This document shows positions 7,902-15,144 of a stretch of DNA of 42,009 nt, piece after piece (the first letter of the stretch is position 1; each line of letters begins with the position of its first letter). The notes beneath the pieces were generated by a model. The model was given only the letters and a program-made list of their open reading frames with translations. It was not told the DNA's origin and ran no database searches. The stretch is from positions 1 through 42,009 of the forward strand of contig RAZP01000039.1 of assembly GCA_004028745.1 (NCBI GenBank). Reading direction: 5' to 3'. This stretch comes from Prosthecochloris sp. (GTDB lineage: Bacteria > Bacteroidota > Chlorobiia > Chlorobiales > Chlorobiaceae). A program made the translations under genes and the position numbers.

Positions 7902-8392
7902 AAACACTCTATCTCGTCAGGCACGCGAAGTCGAGCTGGGACAATGCCAATCTGGCGGACTTTGACCGTCCCCTGAACAAGCGGGGCAAGAAAGCCGCCC
8001 CGTTTATGGCAGAACTGATGCAAGAGAAAGGCGTGAGCCCTGACCTGATTATATCCAGCCCGGCAAACCGTGCGCTGACAACAGCTGAAGCTTTCTGCGA
8101 CACACTGGACTACCCCCTGGAAAAGATCGAGAAACGCATGGAAATCTACGAGGGCGGGTTAAACCACATGCTTCAAGTTGTCCGGCGAATTCCTGACGAC
8201 CACCCCACAGCCATGCTCTTTGGACATAACCCGACACTCACCTCTTTTGCAAACTTCATATCCGGGCAACACCTTGAAAATATTGTCACCTGCGGCATCG
8301 TCAGGATCGACATGAAAAACGATTCGTGGAAAGAAACAATGATGGATTCGGGAGAACTGGTATGGTACGAGTATCCGAGGAAATATCAATGA
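7898..8392 (+). CDS. sixA: SixA-like histidine phosphatase family protein
   Basis: 164-residue member of the histidine phosphatase superfamily, resembling SixA, which removes phosphate from phosphohistidine in signalling phosphotransfer domains. The catalytic RHAKSSWDN motif (residues 8-16) is at the N-terminus. ISSPANRALTTAE carries the conserved arginine, and FGHNPTLTSFAN carries the second histidine. The start overlaps the preceding glycosidase stop (ATGA), making it last in the clpB-glycosidase-sixA unit. The substrate is not evident from sequence; no histidine kinase or phosphotransfer protein is nearby. Confidence 0.88.
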   Translation: MKTLYLVRHAKSSWDNANLADFDRPLNKRGKKAAPFMAELMQEKGVSPDLIISSPANRALTTAEAFCDTLDYPLEKIEKRMEIYEGGLNHMLQVVRRIPDDHPTAMLFGHNPTLTSFANFISGQHLENIVTCGIVRIDMKNDSWKETMMDSGELVWYEYPRKYQ

Positions 8393-8421
8393 GTGAAGTT
8401 AGAATCAAGAAGTCAGAATAA

Positions 8422-8470
8422 GGGCACCTCTATTAATTTGTTGCGCGACCCGAAGAAGCATTCAATATCG
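8422..8470. repeat. MITE-like element, solo end (copy C)
   Basis: It begins GGGCACCTCTATTAATTTG and continues TTGCGCGACCCGAAG, closely matching the right end of the copy at 19322-19453 read in reverse. No second end follows before the hairpin repeat at 8473. It lies 30 bp after the sixA stop. Confidence 0.65.
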
Positions 8471-8472
8471 AG

Positions 8473-8500
8473 TGTAGGGGCGGGCCTGTGTGCCTGCCCG
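8473..8500 (+). repeat. G/C-rich hairpin repeat, copy 2
   Basis: Same unit as 564-591, with arms GGGCGGGC and GCCTGCCC around CTGTGT. Paired changes between the two copies largely preserve the stem (one G-T pair), which suggests the structure matters. It lies between the convergent sixA and gpsA genes. Confidence 0.75.
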
Positions 8501-8564
8501 TGTTTCAGAGCCGGATCACAAAAGAAAAAATCGGAAATCGAACCTTTGGCTCCTGACTCCTTTT

Positions 8565-9569
8565 TTACTCTTCCATTTCCTGTTTCGGCTCTCGTGTCAT
8601 CAGATCGAGAATGGCCTGTTCAGCAGGTTTGTTTTCAAAAAGCATCTCGTAGACCGCGCTGGTGATCGGCATATCTACCCCCAGCTTTCTGCTCAGCGTA
8701 ACCACCGCCTTTGTTGTGGACACGCCTTCGGCAACCATCTTCATATGACCGACAACTTCATCAAGGCACTTGCCCTTGCCGATTTGCTCCCCTACATAAC
8801 GGTTTCTGCTATGACGGCTCAAGCAGGTTACCACAAGATCTCCTATGCCTGAGAGGCCCGAAACAGTCATCGGATCCCCGCCAAGACTTACGGCAAGGCG
8901 GGACATCTCTGCCAGCCCTCTCGTGATGATCGCTGCTTTTGCGTTGTCACCGAAACCGATGCCATCGGATATGCCCGCGGCAATCGCAATAATATTTTTC
9001 ACCGAACCGGCAATTTCAACCCCGACAACATCGGTGTTGACATAGACCCGAAACATGCTGGTACGAAAAACCTCTTGGACTGTTTTGGCGGTTTCCAGAC
9101 AGGACGAGGCTGCAACCACAGTTGTCGGCTGTTTTTCCGATACCTCCTCAGCGTGACTCGGCCCGTAAAGGACTGCAACTTTTTCGGGAGAAACATCCGA
9201 CAGGACTTCAGGTACCACTTCCGACAGGCGTTTGCCTGTAGCAAGCTCAATACCCTTGGCGACATTGACAACGATGGCTTCGCCAAGCGAGCTTTCCCGG
9301 AGCAGTGTAAGTGTTTCACGCAGAGCCTGAGAAGGCACGGCCGTAACAATCATGCCGGTGCCCTCGATAGCTTTGAAAATATCGTATTCTATAACAAGAT
9401 TGCCCGGCAGGGCAACACCTGGGAGATAACGGGTGTTTTCACGGTTACGTTCAAGCTCACGGGCAAACTCCGCACGGTGCGCCCATAGGCTCACCGCATA
9501 ACCTTTCTCCGCCAGCAGTACAGCAAGTGTCGTGCCCCAGCTTCCCGCCCCTAAAACCGCTATTTTCAT
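8565..9569 (-). CDS. gpsA: NAD(P)H-dependent glycerol-3-phosphate dehydrogenase
   Basis: Reduces dihydroxyacetone phosphate to sn-glycerol 3-phosphate for phospholipid synthesis. The 334-residue protein has the Rossmann GAGSWGTTLA (residues 7-16), VNVAKGIE, LYGPSHAEEV, VEIAGSVKNIIAIAAGISDG with the catalytic lysine, GFGDNAKAAIITRGLAEM and GLSGIGDLVVTC. ATG start, complete length. It follows plsY by 24 bp, so supplier (GpsA) and user (PlsY) of glycerol 3-phosphate are co-transcribed. Confidence 0.97.
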   Translation of the reverse strand: MKIAVLGAGSWGTTLAVLLAEKGYAVSLWAHRAEFARELERNRENTRYLPGVALPGNLVIEYDIFKAIEGTGMIVTAVPSQALRETLTLLRESSLGEAIVVNVAKGIELATGKRLSEVVPEVLSDVSPEKVAVLYGPSHAEEVSEKQPTTVVAASSCLETAKTVQEVFRTSMFRVYVNTDVVGVEIAGSVKNIIAIAAGISDGIGFGDNAKAAIITRGLAEMSRLAVSLGGDPMTVSGLSGIGDLVVTCLSRHSRNRYVGEQIGKGKCLDEVVGHMKMVAEGVSTTKAVVTLSRKLGVDMPITSAVYEMLFENKPAEQAILDLMTREPKQEMEE

Positions 9570-9593
9570 GAACCTCGTACCGGTGTATCGGGA

Positions 9594-10301
9594 TCAGGAG
9601 TTTCCGTGGAACTTTACCCTGTTTTCATTTCCCGAAAGAAGACGCCTGATATTTGCCCGATGGGTGTAAACAATTGCAAGCGCAACGATAAGCCCGAAAA
9701 TCAGAAGATGATAGTCGAGGCTGTCATGAATAAAAACACGGGTGTTGAACATTTTGATGTAGTAATCGAGACCCCCTCCGAGATCAAACAGGTACTTCCT
9801 TACAGCGATAATTAGCGGAAAAGCTACCGCCGCCAGCATGGAAGCAACGGAAACATACCTTGAAGCAAACACAGTAAGCAGGAACACTCCCAGCACGATG
9901 AGTGTTGTTATTGGTGCTATGCCGAACATCATACCCGCAGCGGTGCTCACGCCCTTACCACCCTTGAAACCGGCAAAAACAGTAAACACGTGGCCGAAAA
10001 CTGCGCTTAATCCCGCTATCAGCCGCAACGCTATAGGATTGATATCCGGCATTGGACCAAGAGGGTGAGCTTCGAAGAATACCACAACGGATATTGCCGC
10101 AATGGCACCCTTGACAATATCGAGAATAGTCACCGTCAGCCCTGTTTTCCAGCCAAGCACCCGAAAAGCATTGGTGCCGCCGGCATTTCCACTGCCGTAA
10201 TCACGAATATCGATACCTCTGAGCAGTTTACCCGCAATGATGCTGGTAGGTATCGAGCCGACAAGGTAACTCACAGCCAGAATGACAATCAAAGTAAGCA
10301 T
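9594..10301 (-). CDS. plsY: Glycerol-3-phosphate acyltransferase PlsY
   Basis: Integral membrane enzyme that transfers the acyl group of acyl-phosphate to glycerol 3-phosphate, the first step of phosphatidic acid synthesis. Conserved motifs are seen: GSIPTSIIAGKL (about 16-27), RDYGSGNAGGTNAFRVLG (about 34-51) and FAGFKGGKGVSTAAG (about 109-123), plus several hydrophobic helices. At 235 residues it is longer than the usual 200 or so, owing to an insertion around FDLGGGLDYYIKMF between the last helices. It is upstream of gpsA in the same leftward unit. Confidence 0.96.
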   Translation of the reverse strand: MLTLIVILAVSYLVGSIPTSIIAGKLLRGIDIRDYGSGNAGGTNAFRVLGWKTGLTVTILDIVKGAIAAISVVVFFEAHPLGPMPDINPIALRLIAGLSAVFGHVFTVFAGFKGGKGVSTAAGMMFGIAPITTLIVLGVFLLTVFASRYVSVASMLAAVAFPLIIAVRKYLFDLGGGLDYYIKMFNTRVFIHDSLDYHLLIFGLIVALAIVYTHRANIRRLLSGNENRVKFHGNS

Positions 10302-10399
10302 AATAACTTCATGTTAAATCAACACAAGCCGAGCGTTTCGAATTGCCCCGCTCAGCAGTGACAAGAAACGCGTGACGAGGATCAAAAATGACAGAATTG

Positions 10400-11389
10400 T
10401 TACGAAGCAACAATCTGACCTGTAATGTAAGCATTTTCATGCTTCGATTTCAAATCTGCCATTACGCGGTCAACCGCCATTTTGGCAACAACTATTACTA
10501 ACCCCACACCAAGGTTAAATGTTCTGCGCATATCCTCTTCAGGAACCCCGCCTTCTTTACGAATGATATCGAAAATTACCGGCTCCGGCCATGCACTCCA
10601 CTCGACATCGAGACGGAGGCCTTCCGGCACTATCCGCATGGTATTGCCTGTCAGACCTCCACCGGTAATATGCGACATACCGTGAATATCCTCTGATGTC
10701 AGCAGCGGCTCGATGACCGGAAGATAGGAACGGTGAACTTTCAGAAGCTCATCGCCAACCGTACCATCCAGCCCCTGATAGGTATTCCGAAGCTTGCCTT
10801 CAAAAATCTTTCGTGCAAGTGAATACCCGTTAGTATGCAGCCCTGTTGAAGGCAAACCTATCATAACATCGCCTTCTGCAATGGAAGAACCGTTAATGAC
10901 ACGCTCACGGTCGACGACACCGACAATAGTACCGGCAAGATCGAAATCATCCGTTGCATAGACGCCCGGCATTTCCGCGGTCTCGCCACCGATAAGGGCA
11001 CATGAGTTCTCCCTGCATGCCATGACCATTCCCTTTACGATATCGGCCGCCACTGCGGGAACGAGTTTTCCACAAGCATAATAGTCCAGGAAAAACAACG
11101 GTTTTGCACCGCACACAAGAATGTCATTCACACAATGATTTATCAGGCAGGCGCCTATGGTATCGTAGCGGCCCATCATGGCGGCAACTTTCAGCTTCGT
11201 TCCTACTCCGTCGATGCTGCTGACCAGCACAGGATTATTATATGACGAAAAATCCGGCTGAAAGAACCCGCCGAAAGCCCCGATATCGGCCATAACGCCG
11301 CTGGTAAATGTCCGGCGTACCTGCGGCTTGATCAATCGTACAAACTCCTCTCCCGCATTGATATCAACTCCCGCCGTCTTGTAATCCAT
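10400..11389 (-). CDS. purM: Phosphoribosylformylglycinamidine cyclo-ligase
   Basis: ATP-dependent AIR synthetase, fifth step of purine synthesis. The 329-residue sequence shows DYKTAGVDINAGEE at the N-terminus, SIDGVGTKLKVA (about 58-69), NHCVNDILVCGAKPLFFLDYYACG, CALIGGETAEMPGVY, GDVMIGLPSTGLHTNGYSLAR and HITGGGLTGN. Full length with an ATG start. It lies about 100 bp upstream of plsY and about 105 bp downstream of lysC, all leftward. Confidence 0.97.
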   Translation of the reverse strand: MDYKTAGVDINAGEEFVRLIKPQVRRTFTSGVMADIGAFGGFFQPDFSSYNNPVLVSSIDGVGTKLKVAAMMGRYDTIGACLINHCVNDILVCGAKPLFFLDYYACGKLVPAVAADIVKGMVMACRENSCALIGGETAEMPGVYATDDFDLAGTIVGVVDRERVINGSSIAEGDVMIGLPSTGLHTNGYSLARKIFEGKLRNTYQGLDGTVGDELLKVHRSYLPVIEPLLTSEDIHGMSHITGGGLTGNTMRIVPEGLRLDVEWSAWPEPVIFDIIRKEGGVPEEDMRRTFNLGVGLVIVVAKMAVDRVMADLKSKHENAYITGQIVAS

Positions 11390-11452
11390 GTACCTGATTT
11401 GTTAATGTTTTCCACTGGGTTAGAGCACACCCAGGGGTGTTCCCCCACATTA

Positions 11453-11490
11453 GGGTACCTCTATCATTGCCAACCGCCGACTGAAGACTG
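11453..11490. repeat. Possible degenerate MITE end (copy E)
   Basis: GGGTACCTCTATCATTG followed by ACTGAAGAC resembles the left end of the copy at 19322 (GGGCACCTCTATTAATTG, then ACCTGAAGAC). It abuts the lysC stop codon, as other copies abut gene ends. The match is imperfect and could be chance. A short ACACC/GGTGT hairpin lies just beside it (11427-11440). Confidence 0.35.
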
Positions 11491-11494
11491 CTTA

Positions 11495-12910
11495 CTATCT
11501 TGTATTCGCCGGTTCTTCGAATATACCGCTTGATTCGCTGCCGGAAAAAAACTCATGATGGAGGTTCTGAACCGCTTTCGGCACATCTTCACCTTCTACA
11601 ACAAAACCAACATTGATCTCGGATGCGCCCTGTGAAATCATTCTGATATTCACATCCTTCATGGCACTGAAGATTCGTCCTGCAACACCTTTTGATGTCC
11701 TGAGATTGTCGCCGACAACACTGATGGTCGCAACATCAAGCTCTATTTCAACCTCACCTATTTTCTTCAGTTCGGTTAACAACTCCTCCAGGGAAGCTAA
11801 TTCGCTCACAGTCAAGGAAACAGAAACCTCACTCGTTGAAATCATTTCAACCGATACACCCACACGGGCGAACACATTGAAAATATCCGCCATGAAACCG
11901 TGCCGGCCCAACATTCTGTTGGAACGGAAATTGATGATGCACTGACCTTTCTTCACCGCTATGGACTTGACAAGCCCTCCATAACTCATCCCCTCGAGAA
12001 TCGCCGGATCATTGGTAATAACGGTTCCTTTTGCTTCAGGGTGAAGCGAATTGAGCACGTATACGGGGATATTCTGTTTCACCGCAGGAGCGATGGTATC
12101 CGGATGCAGCACTTTCGCCCCGAGATAAGAAAGCTCAGCTGCCTCGGTAAAAGTCATCACCCTTATACTCCTCGCATCGGGGACAATTCTGGGATCACAA
12201 GTCATCACTCCGTTCACATCCGTCCATATCTGAATTTCATCTGACGGCAGCCATGCTCCGAGAAGTGCAGCGGTAAAATCAGACCCCCCCCTCCCGAGGG
12301 TCGTGGTTTTGCCGTCCCTTGTCGAACCGATAAAACCCTGTGTCACGACAATTTTCCCGCATTCGAGCAGTGGCTTGAGTACGTTTTTTACATTTTTCTC
12401 ACAAAGATCCTCCAGAGGACGTGCAATGCTGAAGTTATCATCGGTTATCATCACCTTGCGAATATCAAACCAGACATTTTCATGACCGGCTTCCAGCATT
12501 GCCTCGCTGAAAACGGTCGTAGACAGCAGCTCACCGAACGAACAGAAAGTATCGAAAGAGCGGGCAGTGAGTTCACCGACTATGTCGACACCTTTTATCA
12601 GCATATCGAGCTCTGTAATGTACATCTCTACCTTTTCCACCACTGCCTTGCGGCGTGCTTCATCATTTATCAGCACATCAGCCAGAACGCGGTGATGCTC
12701 CCGAACTTCACCCGAAAGCGCCATCGCTTCATCAAGCCGGCTTTCGCCGGCCGCCTCGGCAATCTGGATCAGCCGGTTGGTAATCCCGCTGCATGCACTG
12801 AGCACTACCAGCGGAACGTTTTTTTCCTTTTCCCCGGCAACAATCTGCATTGCCCGTTTCATCGCGGAGGCCGTTCCGATCGACGTCCCCCCAAATTTCA
12901 TTACAGCCAT
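11495..12910 (-). CDS. lysC: Aspartate kinase
   Basis: Phosphorylates L-aspartate at the entry to lysine, threonine, methionine and diaminopimelate synthesis. Motifs are MKFGGTSIG at the N-terminus, TQGFIGSTRDGKTTTLGRGGSDFTAALLG (the substrate and ATP site), DVNGVMTCDPRIVPDA, SYLGAKVLHPDT, and two C-terminal ACT modules (VEMISTSEVSVSLTV and INVGFVVEGED) that usually confer feedback inhibition. The frame opens at a TTG at 12943, but the ATG at 12910, three residues before MKFGGTS, matches the family start and gives 471 aa. No homoserine dehydrogenase domain is fused. It diverges from the NlpC/P60 gene. Confidence 0.95.
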   Translation of the reverse strand: MAVMKFGGTSIGTASAMKRAMQIVAGEKEKNVPLVVLSACSGITNRLIQIAEAAGESRLDEAMALSGEVREHHRVLADVLINDEARRKAVVEKVEMYITELDMLIKGVDIVGELTARSFDTFCSFGELLSTTVFSEAMLEAGHENVWFDIRKVMITDDNFSIARPLEDLCEKNVKNVLKPLLECGKIVVTQGFIGSTRDGKTTTLGRGGSDFTAALLGAWLPSDEIQIWTDVNGVMTCDPRIVPDARSIRVMTFTEAAELSYLGAKVLHPDTIAPAVKQNIPVYVLNSLHPEAKGTVITNDPAILEGMSYGGLVKSIAVKKGQCIINFRSNRMLGRHGFMADIFNVFARVGVSVEMISTSEVSVSLTVSELASLEELLTELKKIGEVEIELDVATISVVGDNLRTSKGVAGRIFSAMKDVNIRMISQGASEINVGFVVEGEDVPKAVQNLHHEFFSGSESSGIFEEPANTR

Positions 12911-12999
12911 AACAGTTCTTATCTTCCTGGGATGATCGCTCAACTCAGGCCTTGTATTACATGTAAGTTTCCAGCTATATATAACCGCTTGTCAATACT

Positions 13000-13590
13000 A
13001 TGCGCAGCAAACTACGTACAGGAAACACATCCTTTCTGAAACATCATCGTACCGGTCTGCGACACCTGCTACACTGCATGCTTGCATGCTTGGTGCTGCT
13101 TTCGTCAAGCTGTGCAAGCAGCTATTCAGCTCAAGGCGTTAAATATAGCGGAAAAAACATAAAAAAATATACACCACTGCCGATCCGTATCCATGAAAAT
13201 AAACTCATGGAACTGCTTGAAACTATCAGCAGCCTGCTCGGTATAGAGTATCACTACGGAGGGAAATCGATCCGGGGTTTTGACTGCTCCGGTTTCGTGC
13301 AGTATCTCTATAAAGATACTTTTAATGCCTACCTTCCCCGGACATCTCGGGAACTTGCAGAAATCGGGAAGAAAATTTCACCGGGAAAGCTCAGGAGAGG
13401 TGATTTGGTTTTTTTCAAGCTCAACGGCTCACAAATAGACCATGTCGGGATTTATCTTGACCGCAGCCTTTTCGTGCATGCTTCGTTAAGCCGCGGCGTA
13501 ACCATGGGCAATCTCAACAACAGCTATTACAAAAAACGCTTTGTCAAAGCCATTCGACTACTGGAAGTCATTGAATCCGGGCGACAATAG
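13000..13590 (+). CDS. NlpC/P60 family lipoprotein, cell-wall endopeptidase
   Basis: NlpC/P60 cysteine peptidases of the Spr/MepS kind cut peptide cross-links of peptidoglycan. The 196-residue protein has a hydrophobic leader ending in a lipobox-like LLSSSCAS (Cys about 38), indicating outer-membrane anchoring. The catalytic domain follows: YHYGGKSIRGFDCSGFVQYLY with the nucleophilic Cys, LRRGDLVFFKL, and DHVGIYL with the His, then FVHAS. All core residues are present. The ATG at 13000 gives a long 38-residue leader; an ATG at residue 27 would leave a very short one. The exact cleavage substrate is unknown. Confidence 0.92.
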   Translation: MRSKLRTGNTSFLKHHRTGLRHLLHCMLACLVLLSSSCASSYSAQGVKYSGKNIKKYTPLPIRIHENKLMELLETISSLLGIEYHYGGKSIRGFDCSGFVQYLYKDTFNAYLPRTSRELAEIGKKISPGKLRRGDLVFFKLNGSQIDHVGIYLDRSLFVHASLSRGVTMGNLNNSYYKKRFVKAIRLLEVIESGRQ

Positions 13591-13683
13591 ACCAGTGTGG
13601 AGACTCACACAAAGGAAATGTCGGATTAAGCTGTATATTGGCGCAAAGCACAAAACCAGCGCCTTTTGACTTTTAATGGAATT

Positions 13684-14592
13684 ATGGCAACATCGCACGA
13701 TTACATAGAGTTGACGTTCACTCTTTCACCTGAACTGATAGAACCCTGCCTGGGACTGTTGTCCGGCGAAGGTATCCAGTACTTCCAGGAAAAAGAGAAC
13801 AGACTTTGCGCATACCTCCCCGACTCGGAATGGTCGGCTGAAAAAGAGAGAAGCATCATGGAAACTCTTACCGCGTCGTTCGGTTCACTGCCCGAATTTA
13901 CTGTCAAGCACATGGCGGACAGAAACTGGAACGCAGAATGGGAAGCACATCTTCAGCCTATAGAAATCTCTGATCGTATTCTTATCGTTCAGAAAAACAA
14001 AACTATCTCACCGAAGCCTGAGCAGATCGTTATTGAAATCAACCCAAAAATGTCTTTCGGGACCGGATACCATGCAACCACCAGGCTGATGCTCCGGCAG
14101 ATTGAGAAAATCGAACTCGAGGACAAGCACATTCTCGATATCGGAACCGGAACAGGTGTTCTGGCAATAGCAAGCAGAAAACTCGGCAATAACCGCCAGA
14201 TACTGGCGGTTGACAACAATGACTGGGCACTGGAAAACGCACGTGAAAACGTCAGGGAAAACCATGCCGGCAATATCAGAGTGGAAATGTTCGATGCGGA
14301 AGATGATTTGCAGGAAATCCTTGAGGAAAAGTATGACCTGATACTTGCGAACATCAACAAGAACGTGCTGGATAGAATACTTCCCGTGATAAAAAACAGG
14401 GCTCCCGAAAGTGCAGTGCTTCTTTCGGGGATCATGATCTATGATGAACCCTGGTTGAAACAATTGCTCAAAAGACTCGACTACCGCAGTGTAGAGACAC
14501 TTTATGAAGACGAATGGCTCTCGTGTCTTGTTGAGTCTGCTTTCCTTGCAAGTTCAGCAACAAAATTTAGAAAGAATGCTTTTATAAGCTGA
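13684..14592 (+). CDS. prmA: Ribosomal protein L11 methyltransferase
   Basis: SAM-dependent methyltransferase that trimethylates L11. Seen are the substrate-side N-terminal domain (residues 1 to about 100), NWNAEWEAHLQPI, the PrmA-specific MSFGTGYHATTRLML, the SAM site ILDIGTGTGVLAIASRKLG (about 152-170) and LILANINKNVLDRIL. The frame extends to a TTG at 13666, but the ATG at 13684 (MATSHDYIEL) gives about 302 aa and matches the family start. It stands alone downstream of the NlpC/P60 gene and marks the left border of an AT-rich accessory patch. Confidence 0.95.
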   Translation: MATSHDYIELTFTLSPELIEPCLGLLSGEGIQYFQEKENRLCAYLPDSEWSAEKERSIMETLTASFGSLPEFTVKHMADRNWNAEWEAHLQPIEISDRILIVQKNKTISPKPEQIVIEINPKMSFGTGYHATTRLMLRQIEKIELEDKHILDIGTGTGVLAIASRKLGNNRQILAVDNNDWALENARENVRENHAGNIRVEMFDAEDDLQEILEEKYDLILANINKNVLDRILPVIKNRAPESAVLLSGIMIYDEPWLKQLLKRLDYRSVETLYEDEWLSCLVESAFLASSATKFRKNAFIS

Positions 14593-14720
14593 TTTTTGGG
14601 AAGTAAGACGAGACAACAAGAAATAAATATGTAATAATTTGTCGTGCAAATAATTCGCAGCGCAATATGCAATATGTATTACTTAGTAATCACCTATTAT
14701 CTGCAACAAAAAAGGAAGGG

Positions 14721-15094
14721 ATGGAAATAGTAGAACTCTTTCTAAACTATCCGAAAGTCCTACTTACATGGCCTGTCGTTTTTTCGATCATGGCTTTAGT
14801 CTTTATTTTCCAATTCAAGGAGGATTTGAAAGCATTAATTTTGAGGATCGCTAAGATAAAACTTCCAGGAAGAGCTGAACTCACCACACCGCAAAGTAAG
14901 AGGCTTAAAGAAGAGGGAAAAAAACACCTCCGAAAACTAACACTGTATCGTCGGATCAGAACCTTCTCGATGGATTGACTAGTGATCAGAGGAATAAAGT
15001 GGAAAAGCTAGTGAGTTCATATAAAGCAACATCATATCTTTGGGAATATAGGTATCTGAACTTTTATTTAGTTCGTATTTTATATCTTGCATAA
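14721..15094 (+). pseudogene. Frameshifted small membrane-protein gene (LWEYRYLN-type hypothetical), A7 at the shift
   Basis: The first frame starts at ATG 14721 after AAGGAAGGG. It encodes one membrane helix (LLTWPVVFSIMALVFIFQF), then IAKIKLPGRAE and a charged stretch, and stops at 14976-14978. In the -1 frame, coding character resumes at the A7 run (14918-14924): TPPKTNTVSSDQN, LLDGLTSDQRNKVEKLV, SSYKATSYLWEYRYLNFYLV, ending at TAA 15092. From memory, LWEYRYLN followed by LVxRTQ.VLDWL is typical of a hypothetical family with an N-terminal helix and KLPGGAE-like motif, so both halves fit one gene. The run reads A AAA AAA in the zero frame, a canonical -1 slippery heptamer. Decay, sequencing error and programmed frameshifting (about 124 aa product) are all possible. 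The C-terminus looks short for the family, favouring decay. Confidence 0.6.
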
Positions 15095-15144
15095 AGACAA
15101 AAAAGAAAACAGCCACCGCTACCCGATAGCAAAGCCTTCAACCA

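Noticed and set aside
8393..8665. 90-codon plus-strand frame after sixA
   Set aside because: Built from a MITE-like end, the hairpin repeat and antisense gpsA; no independent coding evidence.
9061..9500. 137-codon plus-strand frame
   Set aside because: Antisense to gpsA, whose motifs are complete.
12482..13039. 185-codon plus-strand frame running into the NlpC/P60 gene
   Set aside because: Mostly antisense to lysC and overlaps the real NlpC/P60 start; no protein-like motifs.
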